Of a DNA stretch of 64,000 nt, positions 12,180 to 23,510 are shown piece by piece. Under the pieces are notes generated by a model. It searched no databases and had not been told where the DNA came from. It was given only the letters and a program-made list of their open reading frames with translations. Location: assembly GCF_000471905.2 (NCBI RefSeq), contig NW_006498085.1, positions 240,573 to 304,572 of the forward strand, read 5' to 3'. The position numbers and the translations under genes are program-made. Source of the stretch: Amborella trichopoda (Eukaryota > Streptophyta > Magnoliopsida > Amborellales > Amborellaceae). Within the stretch, counting starts at the first letter, position 1, and the number at the start of each line of letters is the position of its first letter.

Positions 12180-13246
12180 GAAGACTGCAGAGAGGATGAG
12201 AGGTGGACTTTTTTAATTCAAGAGAGAGGAAGCCAGAGTTTTCAAAAGGCAGAAGAGAAGTGGAGAGAAGAGAGAGAAAGAGATGAGAGAGAGAGGGGGG
12301 AGGGGTTTAACGTTTTAAAAGGGTAGGCATGAGTGAGGGAGGAAGCATCCTTAAAAGCAGAAAAGGAGAACTGGATCACAGTTGGGATGTTCGTTTCAGA
12401 CACGGTGGCTTTAAATGCTCCTTAACAACTTCATTCAACCTCTGTTCAGTCAGTAAATCTTCTCTATCTTCTTCCCTGCCCCATTCTCTCCCTAAGGTTC
12501 ACAGGTATTCTGCAACCCACTTGTTCAAACTTCATCCTGGTCTCTCTCGCTCTCTCTCTCTCTCCTCTCTCTCTCTCAACCACTTGTTCAAACTTCAAAG
12601 TGGGTTCTCTCTCTCTCTCTCATGTTCACCTTTGAGCTTCTCTTGGACACTAAGGGTAGGAGCCCAAGAATGGATAGGTTTCTGCTGCACTGGGGACTCT
12701 TCCTTGGCCAAGTACTGCAATTCTGTGTTCTACGTGGGGCTTTGGAGAAATTGGGTCTTCTTTAACAGCAGAAATATCATTGTTGAGAGATTGGGTCCCG
12801 CTCAATTCCGTTGTGAAATTTGTTGTGGTTCTTCGGTTGTTTTCATGGTGAAGCTTTTATCATAGTTATGCTCACAGAGCAAGTTCACGTATTTGTTCTC
12901 TTTCACATTAGATAGCAATTCTCTTTCTCCATTGTCTTCTAATTACCTTTGTACATTTTGGTTTTTGTTGACCTTTGATGTGAATTTCATGGTCACACCT
13001 CTATTACCTGATGCAATGCGGTGGTTTCTATAAAATTGGTTGGACTCAGATATGCAGTTTGAAAGAAAATATCTTGGGCTCATTTTCTTGGTTCCTGGTG
13101 TGAAGAAAGTCCAGGGAAATTAGGTTTCCTGTAAATTCATCAGGTATTCTTTGCCACTCTATATTTGTACATGTTTTTGTTTTCTCAGAGCTATTTTTGA
13201 GAAGTGAAATTTTGGTGATATAGAAACAAAGTACAGTCACAATCTT
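12180..13246 (+). promoter_or_regulatory. Promoter and leader region of the SD2-5-type kinase
   Basis: GA-rich (12225-12300) and CT-rich (12535-12640) tracts of the kind often found in plant core promoters and 5' leaders lie 0.6-1.0 kb before the kinase start. The transcription start probably lies between them, so part of this is 5' UTR. A 178-codon open frame at 12329-12865 is read through the CT repeats, has no recognisable domain and is better explained as leader sequence. Confidence 0.4.
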
Positions 13247-15718
13247 ATGGCTAAGAGAATCATGGCTTTTGTGAATTGGGTTGGAGGTCTTTACATGGTT
13301 CTGATAATTTCTTCAAGAACCAGTCTCTGTGCTACCCCAAATTCCGGTCGCATCGAGCCTGGTTTTCGTGGGTCTCAGATGAATTGGATCGATAACCAGG
13401 GTTCGTTCCTCTTCTCCAAGGGCCAAAGTTTCGTTTGTGGTTTCCGTAACATAGGGGATGTCACGTTGTTCACTCTATCAGTATGGCATGTTAGAAGTTT
13501 GAGGGTTGTTTGGACCGCAAATAGGGACTCCCCGGTTCGAAACTCCGATGATTTCGTGTTCTCGGAGGATGGGAACACATATTTGGAGTCAAATGGGTCC
13601 CCAATTTGGTCGACCAACACATCAGAAAAAGGAGGGAGCTCCTTAGAATTGCAGGATTCAGGTAACTTGGTATTGCTCACTAATGATTCCAGGATACTAT
13701 GGCAAAGCTTCGCCAACCCAACTGATACTCTTCTATCTGGTCAGAACTTCACTCAAGGAATGGAACTTGTGAGCAATTCGAGTAGCAGTAACATCTCCTC
13801 TGGTAATTACCACCTAAGAATCGATTCGGGGGATATGATGCTCCTTATCGATTTCAACCCACCACAATTGTATTGGTCCATGCAGAAGGATACCAGGCAA
13901 ACCATTGCTCAACTTAGTGGTGACATCTATTCTGCGACTTTAACTTCAAATTCATGGATGACCTATAACAAAAGGGGGACCTTATTGGGCCAGGTCATCT
14001 TCTCAGGCGCTTCTGATCCTAATGCTACTTGGGCTGCAGTTTTGGGACCCGATGGGTCAATATCTTTCTATAACCTGCAAAGTGGGGGCTCAATGGCTGA
14101 ATCGACCACCATTCCGGCTAGTGTTTGCCAGAAGCCCGAGATTTGTGGTCCTTATTATGTTTGTCAAGAAGATTCAAGTTGCAGGTGTCCCCCAATCTTG
14201 AGCTCTGCGACTTCTTGTGCTTCCTCAGTTGTGTCATCCCCTTGTAGATCAAATGGGTCGGTCCGGCTTGCAGAGATAGGCGATGGTTTGAGCTATTTCG
14301 CCAATGACTTCATTTCCCCTTTGGAAAAACAGAGCCTCTCGAGTTGCCAAGGTGCCTGCCAGAATAATTGCTCTTGCATCGCGTTATTCTATGACAATAG
14401 CTCAAGGCGTTGCCTTTTGTACTCTCAGCTAGGAAGCCTGCAACAGGTTAGTGGTCCCTCTAATGGCTATGCTGCCTATATTAAGGTTTCAAATATTGGT
14501 GACAATGGGTCCTCAAACCCTGAGGACGGGGGCCAAAAACACTTACCCATCATTGCAATTATAATCATAGCTGTGATGACAATTGTGGTGATCATGGGTC
14601 TCATCTTTCTCGTATATAGATATCACAGGAAGAGGAGATCAACTGAATCGTTACGCGAATCATCAGAAGATGATACATTCTTGGAGGGTTTATCAGGAAT
14701 GCCTGTTCGTTACAGTTATAGAGAGCTCCAATTGGCTACTAATAACTTTACCAACAAGCTCGGTCAAGGTGGATTTGGTTCGGTTTATCAGGGAGTGCTC
14801 CCTGATGGCACCAGGATCGCAGTGAAGCAATTGGAGGGCATAGGTCAAGGGAAGAAAGAGTTTCGTGCCGAAGTGAGCATCATAGGGGGTATTCACCACG
14901 TTCACCTTGTGAGGCTAAGAGGCTTTTGCGCTGAGGGCACACACAGGCTGCTTGCTTACGAGTACATGGCCAAAGGTTCTCTGGACAAATGGATATTTCG
15001 AAAAGATGAGGGGTGCTTCTTGTTGGACTGGGACACTCGATACAACATAGCTTTGGCCACAGCAAAGGGGTTGGCCTATTTGCATGAAGATTGCAACGTG
15101 AAAATTGTTCACTGTGATATAAAGCCAGAAAATGTGCTCTTGGATGATAATTTTGTGGCGAAAGTTTCAGATTTTGGGCTCGCTAAGCTTATGACTAGGG
15201 AACAGAGTCACGTATTCACCACGCTCAGGGGCACAAGGGGGTATCTTGCTCCAGAGTGGATCACAAACTATGCCATATCGGAGAAGAGTGACGTATATAG
15301 TTTTGGTATGGTTTTGTTGGAGATAATTGGGGGGCGGAAGAATTTCGATCCTGTTGAGAGCTCAGAGAAGGCCCACTTCCCCTCATATGCTTTCAAGAAA
15401 ATGGAAGAAGGGAAATTGAAGGACATCATCGATGAAAACTTGCACTGTGACGAGAAGGACGAAAGAGTGGAGATTGCAATAAGAATAGCATTGTGGTGTA
15501 TACAAGAAGACATGTCTTTGAGGCCGCCTATGACCAAGGTGGCGCAAATGCTTGAAGGCATCATGGAGGTGCCCCAGCCCCCCACTTCTTCTCAGTTTGG
15601 CTTCCGAGTATATTCAAATTTTTTGAAACCTATAAGTGAAGGGGGAACTTCGTCAGATCCATCTGACTGCAACAGTGATGCATTCCTGTCTGCAGTCCGT
15701 CTATCTGGACCCAGGTAA
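13247..15718 (+). CDS. SD2-5: G-type lectin S-receptor-like Ser/Thr kinase (SD2-5 type)
   Basis: A plasma-membrane receptor kinase of 823 aa in one exon, as is usual for this subgroup. In order: a signal peptide (about residues 1-29, hydrophobic VGGLYMVLII); a B-lectin domain (about 45-155, with VVWTANRDSPV and SLELQDSGNLVLL); a cysteine-rich EGF/PAN region (about 295-415, with EICGPYYVC and CQNNCSCIALFY); one membrane span (about 435-458) followed by RYHRKRR; and a kinase domain. The kinase shows the glycine loop LGQGGFG (505-511), lysine 527 in IAVKQ, HCDIKPEN (H622-C623-D624), DFG (642-644) and GTRGYLAPEW, so it should be catalytically competent. Cysteine instead of arginine before the catalytic aspartate makes it a non-RD kinase. 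The tail is Ser-rich. Arabidopsis SD2-5 is AT4G32300; the ligand is unknown and a defence or hormone role is only family inference. The start is the first ATG, giving a normal signal peptide; a second in-frame ATG lies five codons on. Confidence 0.95.
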   Translation: MAKRIMAFVNWVGGLYMVLIISSRTSLCATPNSGRIEPGFRGSQMNWIDNQGSFLFSKGQSFVCGFRNIGDVTLFTLSVWHVRSLRVVWTANRDSPVRNSDDFVFSEDGNTYLESNGSPIWSTNTSEKGGSSLELQDSGNLVLLTNDSRILWQSFANPTDTLLSGQNFTQGMELVSNSSSSNISSGNYHLRIDSGDMMLLIDFNPPQLYWSMQKDTRQTIAQLSGDIYSATLTSNSWMTYNKRGTLLGQVIFSGASDPNATWAAVLGPDGSISFYNLQSGGSMAESTTIPASVCQKPEICGPYYVCQEDSSCRCPPILSSATSCASSVVSSPCRSNGSVRLAEIGDGLSYFANDFISPLEKQSLSSCQGACQNNCSCIALFYDNSSRRCLLYSQLGSLQQVSGPSNGYAAYIKVSNIGDNGSSNPEDGGQKHLPIIAIIIIAVMTIVVIMGLIFLVYRYHRKRRSTESLRESSEDDTFLEGLSGMPVRYSYRELQLATNNFTNKLGQGGFGSVYQGVLPDGTRIAVKQLEGIGQGKKEFRAEVSIIGGIHHVHLVRLRGFCAEGTHRLLAYEYMAKGSLDKWIFRKDEGCFLLDWDTRYNIALATAKGLAYLHEDCNVKIVHCDIKPENVLLDDNFVAKVSDFGLAKLMTREQSHVFTTLRGTRGYLAPEWITNYAISEKSDVYSFGMVLLEIIGGRKNFDPVESSEKAHFPSYAFKKMEEGKLKDIIDENLHCDEKDERVEIAIRIALWCIQEDMSLRPPMTKVAQMLEGIMEVPQPPTSSQFGFRVYSNFLKPISEGGTSSDPSDCNSDAFLSAVRLSGPR

Positions 15719-17441
15719 CTTATGGAGTAGATTATGAAGCAGCTCATCCATCAAGGCGTTAATGGAAATGAGCCATTTTTTTTAGGATTTTTCAATGGCT
15801 TGAAAAATGCGTTATTTAATAGATGTGGGTAGCTTGGATTTTTACATCCTTGTACTTGTTGAGGTTTTGAATGAGATTATAATGTACTTTAGTCCAGATT
15901 CATTGTACCATGATGCCTTTTCTTCGTTTTCTTTTCTCTGATTTGTATGGAGATTGATCAATTTAGTGTAAGATTCATAGATTTTCTGTTATTATCGAAC
16001 AAACAAAAAAAATACCCAGTTTTCCTATTCTCATACTTTGTCCTGTCTTGTTGAGTTTTTCATTTTGTCCAGAATCTATCAAACTCAACATAAATTCAAG
16101 ATGATTGGAGTGGAAGACATCCAATCAAGAAATGAACATCAAAAAGAGAGTTCTAATAATGCAAACAAACAATAAGGAACCAACTACATAAGTACTAAGA
16201 GAAACTAGTTCTAGGAGGTCCATTGATTAAAAGGCAGTATCTCTGACATTATGGGTTCTTCCCCACCATTTCAGTAGAGCAGCAATACTTACTACCACCT
16301 TCATCTCCCCATTGTTAAATTCAGACCATACAGAATTCAGTATGATTAGAGGGGGACCCTGTAGAAAAGCATACTATTCTTTTTGTTGTGATGCTGAACT
16401 CGATCTCCTTTGTCCATGACTTTCTATTTTTGTGTCCTTTGATTGAGCAAAATTGTACATTTCTTCATAAAGTCCCTATGCATGTAGTTTTGTACAGGTT
16501 GAGGAGGTCCAAATATAAGATAAGTTGCTTGCCTAACTAGGAATTTGTTGCTGATCAACATGTATTTGTAGATTCTTTTAGTGGAATAATTCTTCAGCAT
16601 CACGCTGTGATGTCTTTGCATCCTTGAATGACTATATATGCCCAACCCACGTGATTATTGACACCACAGCCATGGGGAAATTTGGGATTGATGGTGCATG
16701 ATTTTTTTCAAAGAGTTTGGCATTTCAAACTGCAATTACTGCTTCCTTCAAATTTTTATAGCAGAATATTATAGTACCCACACATTCTGTTCTTCTAAAA
16801 AACCTGGTATTTTCATTCTTGTTCAAATCCTGAGCTCTCAAACTGCTGTATTTGAGGAACACACCAATCTCTTGGGAATTCAGGATCTTTGTAGGGTGTT
16901 GAACTTTTAAGGCTTTGTTCTATTCTATTCATTGCGTATATGATGATTGTATGTCAGATTTTGTGCTGAAAGCATAGTCTATCCGATGAGAGTTTCTTAT
17001 TAATATACAGATATTTAACAGTGAATGAATATGGAATTAAATGTGGATACAGTCAATAAAAGTATCTGTCTCGATTTCACATCTGACACTGAAATCTTTA
17101 ATTTAGTGAGTTAGGAATCGGGAATAGGGGGCATTATAGACAAATCCATGTGGGAATAGAGCATCCATTACTGAAATTGCTGCCTAATTCTCCCTTATGT
17201 GGCCTGGATTGCGAACATCTCGATTTGTTTCTTTTTTAAATATTACGAGTCTGTCTCTGATACATAGTTTGTGGCAGGTTGCTTAGTGACAACATACAGC
17301 ACTACAAAAACCAAAATAAATAAAGCACCTTTTTCATGCTTTTTACTAGTCTGCTGAATTCGCCACTTTGAGCATAACATGATAGAATATAAAGTCATCT
17401 CAATTCAGAAGCTTTGGGCTTCTGAATCCACACTATAGAAA
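15719..17441. other. Intergenic space between two convergent genes
   Basis: It holds the kinase 3' UTR (to roughly 15.9 kb) and the transporter 3' UTR (from roughly 17.3 kb). No further gene, RNA or clear repeat was seen. Short open frames at 16424 and 16698 have no recognisable features. Confidence 0.6.
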
Positions 17442-18908
17442 CTAAATGACCCAGAACCATCCAAGAACTGATCCTCCTGCCAAACCAAGACCTAAGAATA
17501 AAACCATTACAAGCCCTGCCATTTCAGCCTCCTCTAAGGGTACAGATTTAGGACCAAGAATCATAAGAACACTTGTCAGATACCCATTGGTCACCCCTAG
17601 TATGCTTGTTAGTGTAGTCACTGGAATTTCCGTCCTGAAAAGCTTGGGTCCATGAAGGCATGCCGCAAAGAATGGATACAATAAGAGCCTTGCTCCACAA
17701 GCCCATACCGCTTTTTTGGCCTTCTTTGGAACATATAGAGCGGTCAAGGACTTACCCACTAAGTCTGAAACATTATATGTGGTTATAAGCAAGAGGGCAT
17801 ACCAGTCTTTTAGAAGCTCTGAGTGCACATCTTCAGTTATGTATCCTGGAAAGATAGAGAGAGTAATGACATAGATCAAAACGATGCCTGAGGCAACCCA
17901 TCGGATTCTTCTCCAAACTGCCCAGAATGCCCCTGTAAGCAAATTAGGTTTGGGATTGGTGTTAAGATTAGAGCGGGTTGGCAGTTTGGGAGCTTCAGGG
18001 CATGGGTTTTTGAAGTTTCCAGTGAGGGTTTCAGTTGCCACGCTCTTTTGGCCTCTGTAGTACTTCATTATGGGCAGCTTGTTGAGGATGTTGTAGCATA
18101 TTATGCAGATAAGAACTATTGATGTGCTGACGATAAAATAGAGGTGAGCACTCGCTTGTAGGCCTTGTGGTGTTTGGGGTAGGGAAGCTTTTGTGACAAG
18201 CCTCAGAGTGGAAACAAGAACACCTGCACCACAAATGACAACACCTAATAAGTGAGAACCAAATCTTCTTGATTTTCTTTCTAAGTGCAAGAACCATTGG
18301 ATGATGCTATGGAGCTATTGCAACTATGTTATTACTTCATGGAAAAGCAAGAAAAATCTATTTCAGGAGCATTGGAAACATGATAAGAAAGAGTAGAATT
18401 TAAACTATTTCTTTCGAGTACCTGAGGTTGCGGTTCCAGCGAATACTGCTTGCATATAACGTTCAGGAAGCTCACCTGTCGAACCTATAAGACTCCCTGC
18501 CACGACACCATCAGCTACACCACACATGACCACCATTGAGACGGTCACTCTGTAAGCTCCACTTAACCCTTGTCTCCCCTGTATATAAGTCCAGTCTAAA
18601 ATGGGCATCATGATCAAAGAGAGAACAAACATGGCAAATCCACAATTCATTCTCAGTCTAACGCTTGGCCTATTAGTCCAACATATCAGACCAACCAGAA
18701 CGGGTAAAGAACAACCCATGTAGGCCACCGAGAAAACCTTGTCCACATGCTTCTCCGGGTATAAATAACTGAAATAGTCCACAGCTGTGATCAAAGCATT
18801 CCATGGGAGCAAATTGCCTGCACCCAACAAGAAATGGATCACATAAGCTAGATTGTACCAGTCTTTTGGAGGTACCATCATCTTAGAGAGAGAGTCCCCT
18901 CCTTCCAT
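17442..18908 (-). CDS. ENT1: Equilibrative nucleoside transporter (ENT1/ENT8 group)
   Basis: Two exons on the minus strand: 18908-18422 and 18223-17442, with an intron of 198 bp (GTACTC...GCAG). Joined, they give 422 aa, near the 415-450 aa usual for plant ENTs. ENTs move nucleosides across membranes, in plants often coupled to protons, for salvage from the apoplast or vacuole. The first membrane span carries the family signature GAGNLLPWNALITA (29-42). Hydrophobic spans follow through SVAYMGCSLPVLVGLICW, MCGVADGVVAGSLIGSTGEL and, in exon 2, GVLVSTLRLVTKASLPQT, ending with GLVMVLFLGLGLAGGSVLGW. A large loop after span six is typical. The open frame extends upstream to GTG at 18959 without an ATG, so the first ATG (18908, MEGGDSLSKMM) is taken as start. 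The match is closest in style to Arabidopsis ENT1 (AT1G70330); assignment to ENT1 versus ENT8 is inference. Confidence 0.9.
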
Positions 18909-19560
18909 CGCTACCAAACTTGCACCATTCTTTTGGTCGAGGTGGGTGACCTTCTTCACACTTCTCTCATCTGATGGAGGGGGAGAGCTTTGGTTTTATG
19001 CCTTGAAATCACAAATTCTGAGGTTGTAATGATCAACTGAGATGAGAGTTGCTGGCGCCTCTCAAACTCGCGTAATTCATCCAAATGGGCCTTCTCGGTT
19101 GGCTTCCTCTCCTTATATGCAGGTTAAAGTGTGCGGACACGGGCTTCGGATGTTATCACAATGTACTTTTATTATGCTACTAAAACTTCAACTTGGTGTC
19201 ACGGGACCATGTCAATAGTGCATCTCACGCCTGAGTTTGGAGTTGGACAATGCATTTTTGATCGGTTACTTTAGAACAACAGTTTCTTGTGATACTGTTC
19301 GGCAAATGAAACTGTGTGATTCTCTCATTCGTGGGTTTTGAAGGCTTTCGAGTCTATACTCATTTCCCATTTTCAGATATGACTAAAGCACGCCTCAATT
19401 ATTCTGGACACGCTTAGTTGATGTCCATTTCTTCTGGAAAGAGACTCAAGAATACTTTGATTTGTGACAGAGTGCGCTACTATAACCGAATAAGAAGAGA
19501 AAAAATCTCGAGGCTTCTTTTGTAAAGTCCTCCCAATATCATTATGCGGGGCTTTGGCCC
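18909..19560 (-). promoter_or_regulatory. Upstream region of the nucleoside transporter
   Basis: Contains the short 5' UTR (to about 19.0 kb) and presumed promoter. No diagnostic element was identified. Confidence 0.35.
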
Positions 19561-19576
19561 ATGTTTCACTCCAAAA

Positions 19577-19742
19577 GCTGTGCTAGAATATAATGAGAAA
19601 GATGTACAATCTCTCTCTCTCCCGCCCAAACAAAAAGTAGCATTAGAATATGGTGACAAATATGTACCACTCCCCTCTCTCACATGTTTCTCTACAAAAG
19701 TTGCATTAGAATATATTGAGAAATCTATGCAGCTGTCTATGC
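19577..19742. repeat. Three degenerate tandem units of 60-63 bases
   Basis: Units beginning GCTGTGCTAGAATATAATGA (19577), GTAGCATTAGAATATGGTGA (19637) and GTTGCATTAGAATATATTGA (19700). The repeated protein-like phrases in open frames here (for example YSNATF on the minus strand) come only from this repetition. Confidence 0.55.
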
Positions 19743-19805
19743 TATGCAAGCGCCAAATTTGGACCTCTCTTGGTAAAGGGGCTGGGTCGTGGTGTTAGTA
19801 CCCCG

Positions 19806-19984
19806 GCACCTTAGTCACCATGTGGTGGTTTTTATTTCCGTCCCTCACTAACACCTTCAAAAAAAAAATTAATTCTTAAATTATTTGAAAAAACGCACCC
19901 TAGTCACCATGTGGTGGTTTTTATTTCCGTCACCCACTAACACCTTCAAAAAAAAAACTAATTCTTAAATTATTTGAAAAAACG
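19806..19984. repeat. Tandem duplication, two copies of 89 bp
   Basis: The copies start at 19806 and 19895 and are nearly identical (shared core TAGTCACCATGTGGTGGTTT, ending TTATTTGAAAAAACG). The few differences suggest a fairly recent event. Confidence 0.9.
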
Positions 19985-20324
19985 GGTACGGGCATGTCTT
20001 CCCCATTGAATCACCCAAAAAAACAAAAAATAAATAAATTTGGGCCCCTCTCTCTCCGATGTGTGATACTATAAAAACTGAAAAATAACCCTTTCAGCAT
20101 CCCTTTGTGTGCAGTTAATTCTATAACACACTACAAGAAAGATTGCAAGCTTTATGGGACACATTTATTATTCTTTTTATGTGTTCTATTCATTTGTGCG
20201 CCTACGCCCAAGCCCTATCCTCTATACATGCATCCATAACTGATCCCAAGAAGCACAAAGCCCATGAATATCTTTTTTTTTTTTTAATTACTATATGCTA
20301 CATATTATATACTATATCGGTGTG

Positions 20325-20690
20325 GTTTGTATAGAGCCTAGGCTCTAAACAATCAAATTGGAGTCTACCTTCAAATAGTATCGAGAAATGTGGTTTTAAT
20401 ACGGGAAATCTTTGTGATAGCCTTAAAATATATTTTTATATTTATTTATAAATTTTAAAGCTTAAAGAATAGTGTAGATCAAACTTGAAAATCTTGAAAA
20501 TTGACGGTCCAAAAATACGTTATACACTATTTCCAAAACTTGAAATCTATTTTTTTCTCATGTCCATGCATCTTGATGTCAAGAAAATCAATTTGAAGAT
20601 ATTTAAGCATCAAAATAACCTAGTCTAGTGAAATTTTTGAGGTAGGCTCAAATTTGATTGTTTAGAGCCTCGGCTCTATATAAACTTTTC
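20325..20690. mobile_element. MITE, family B copy 1 (about 366 bp)
   Basis: Inverted ends of about 45 bases: GTTTGTATAGAGCCTAGGCT on the left and, on the opposite strand of the right end, GTTTATATAGAGCCGAGGCT, both continuing CTAAACAATCAAATT. Internal text (TAGTGTAGATC, CATGCATCTTGATGTCAAG) is shared with copies at 24832-25198 and 43435-43819. Non-coding. Confidence 0.85.
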
Positions 20691-21531
20691 CCTAGACTAT
20701 AAGACCTTTACTTTTGTTTTTTTTTTTTAAAAAAAGGCACAATAATCCTTAAACCATCAAATGTGAAATAATTTGTCCTTTCCTCCTTATGAAAATCAAA
20801 GAAAAAATTGAAAAATGTAACCAACTCTTTCATTTCCTTGGGCCACTCATCATCTGTCGGAAGTTTCGGATTTAAGATCAATAATTTTGTAACATCCAAT
20901 AAATCTAAGTATGGTGCTTGGTGTGTTGATTTTCGCACTTTTGTGCTTGGTATGTTGATTTTCACACTTTGAGTGTGATCAATGGCGCATTCTTAGCCGT
21001 CCAATTTCATATGGCGATTTTGCTTCTGTATACCAACATCATTGTACATGTTCTGTCTATTTTTCACTTCTTTTCTATTGTATTCTTTTAATTTTGTTGG
21101 TTCACACTTTTCTTGGTCAAGAAATAACCATGGGGAATATATGTTCTCTTCACATTCTGGTGAGCAGAATCATCATCAAGTGAATTGGACGGTCAAGACT
21201 GAGAAACGTGGCCAGATAAGAGCTTCTCTTTTTGATTGTTTGATGCTCCTCCATCACGGTAAAGAGTTGTCCAGCTTTTGGGGTTTTACCTTTGCTTTTG
21301 GAGTAAATAATTGCAGCAAAGAATATTCTCCAATAAAAACACTGATACAACAGTTAAGAGAAGGGGAGAATGGTAACACATGGTAGACACCTAGGTGGCT
21401 AAGGTAAAATATAAGATATTTTATGGGAATAAGTTTGTTTCATGGCCTTTGTTTAGGTTTGTCACGTACATGAACAAGTAGACGATGGCTTCATGATGAT
21501 GTCGTTCCCTCCCATTTATTTACAGGGATGG
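20691..21531. other. Unassigned spacer
   Basis: No gene supported. A small direct repeat of GTGCTTGGTRTGTTGATTTT occurs twice at 20913-20965. An 85-codon minus-strand frame (20708-20965) overlaps it and is not recognised. Confidence 0.45.
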
Positions 21532-21732
21532 CAACGGTCCGGTCTGGGTCTGGGTCCGGGTCCGAGTTTGGCCGAACCCAGACGCAGATCGAAAAAAATG
21601 ATATGAGACCCAAACTTGGACTTGGACCTGGACCTGGACTTAGACCTTAATAGTGGTTGGGTATAAAATTTAGACCCGAAACAAACCCTTACCCAAAACC
21701 GGATTGGGTCAACCCTTTGAGTCCCAATAATT
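21532..21732. mobile_element. Small GGGTCC-type non-autonomous element
   Basis: It starts AGGGATGGCAACGGTCCGG and is dominated by GGTCCGGGTCC and its complement. This is the layout of short plant elements with GGGATGGCAA ends. Compare 46692-46996, where both ends can be seen. Confidence 0.45.
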
Positions 21733-22582
21733 TTCTTGGACTTTGAGTGTGTTTAATAATGCATACCTAGCTCCTAATTTTAATAACAACCTAATTTCAC
21801 ATGTAACAGTGAGAATGGAACGTCTTTTTTTTTACAAAAGTATAGGGCTCAAGGTCAATTAATTTTATTGGAATAGGGTAATTTTATTTAAAATTAATAC
21901 ACTTTGGATCATATTATCTAGGTAGCCCTTCGGTTTGTATCTTGCATTATGTATAATTTTATTTAATTATTTAAACTTTTTAGTTTAGCTATTTTTAGTA
22001 AAAAAGGTATTTTTAAAACAAATTACTGTGATTAAAGTAAAAATAGCTTTTTAAAAAGATAAACTTACATATAAAATGGCCTATAAATTTATCTCTGATA
22101 ATTATATCCAGGAATAAATTTGCTAAAATAGAGAAGTGCATTCAAATAGGCTTCATTGTCTGCTTTCTCTTGTGTGGTCTCATGAGAGCATATAAGATAC
22201 TCCGTGGGAGGGCATTGCGTACTTAATCCCCAGGCAAAAGACTTGAGAGGGTTTTTTTATTTGAAATTTTGGTTTCCATTTTAGAATTATCAAATTATAT
22301 TCTTAAAAAATAAAATTTTAGTTTGTAAATATTTAGATATATTAAATTTATTTATTTATTAAATAAAATTTGAGTTTGTAAACATTTAGATCGAACGAGT
22401 TTTGACCTATAATTTTTCTAGTCGCCTTCGCCATGTCTAATTTTTTTTGGCGTAATTTATCAAAATACATCTAACTTTTTAACACTTTAAGAGATTTTCC
22501 TTTTTCAACTATTCGAACTTATGACCATGTATTTTGAGAGATATTTTGAAATTAAATTAAAAATATATGAAAAAATATTAAA
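21733..22582. other. Unassigned AT-rich spacer
   Basis: No gene seen. A family J-like end (GGGAGGGCATTGCGTACTTA and GGCAAAAGACTTGAGAG) occurs near 22210-22245. Confidence 0.4.
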
Positions 22583-23360
22583 GGGATTGCCTACAAAGAG
22601 ACTATTTATTTTTTGTACATGAAGGTCACAGTGGTTCCCACTCATTGAGTATCAAATTTGATAACATGGGGTGAGTCACGAAGTTGAAGAAATTTTTTTT
22701 TTGGAAAAAATTTATACAAGGATGCAACCTTATAATATAGAACTACGGATGCATCTCAAAAATCCATCGGACAAGGTAGTTTTAATGTTGAAAAACCCTT
22801 TAATTGATCATCTTGACATCGAGATGTATGACCATGAAAAATGAAAAGATTTTAAGTCTCAAAAATAGTGCATTTTACAACATATTATCTACACCGTTTG
22901 ATCTTAGATCCGACGTCTCAAAGTATTTTATTTTTAATATAATTTTTTTGAATATGAAATTTGGTTTGTGACATCTTCTCATTGGGGGCACACCTATAAA
23001 TAATAATAATAATAATTTTTTGATTAAAAAATAATGACCAAAATACCCCTTGAAACTTTCAGGGGTATTTTGATTATTTTATTTTATTGAAAATATTTTT
23101 TTATATGTTTCGTTAGTGCAAGTTTAATAGAGGTGTCAAAATAGTTTATAAAAAAAAAAATTAAAAATAAAATAGTGTAGAAACGTGACATTGTGATTGT
23201 GGCAACCCTCCATTCAAAATTGGACGTTGGATAAGGGGGAGGATAGAACTTTTATATTGTAGGGAGAACATAGAAAGCTTTTTCATTGAAATTTAAGGGA
23301 CAAGAATGATTATAACCTACATGGTACAAAAGATAAATAGTCTCTTTGTAGACAATCCCA
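22583..23360. mobile_element. MITE, family F (0.78 kb, composite)
   Basis: Inverted ends of about 60 bases: GGGATTGCCTACAAAGAGAC on the left and GGGATTGTCTACAAAGAGAC on the opposite strand of the right end, both followed by TATTTATYTTTTGTAC. Flanks ATATTAAA and ATGTTAAA differ at one base and look like an eight-base target duplication, as made by hAT-type transposases. Inside are a family A-like segment (22706-22920) and a palindromic segment with CAAAATACCCC (22980-23160), so it seems to have received other insertions. Confidence 0.7.
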
Positions 23361-23510
23361 ATGTTAAATAGGTTGTTTGCTAAATGTATTTTGATAAATT
23401 TCCGTTCTTTTTTTATAGAAGGATGAGCATGTGGACCCAAACTTCTCAAGCGTATGCAAACTCAAAGCCAAGAGAATGGGCTCAAAGCTAAATAGTTAGT
23501 GTTGGATTTG

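Noticed and set aside
12329-12865. 178-codon open frame upstream of the kinase
   Set aside because: Runs through CT microsatellites, has no recognisable domain, and lies where the kinase leader is expected.
18909-18959. Longer N-terminus for the nucleoside transporter
   Set aside because: The extra frame starts with GTG and has no in-frame ATG; the first ATG is at 18908.
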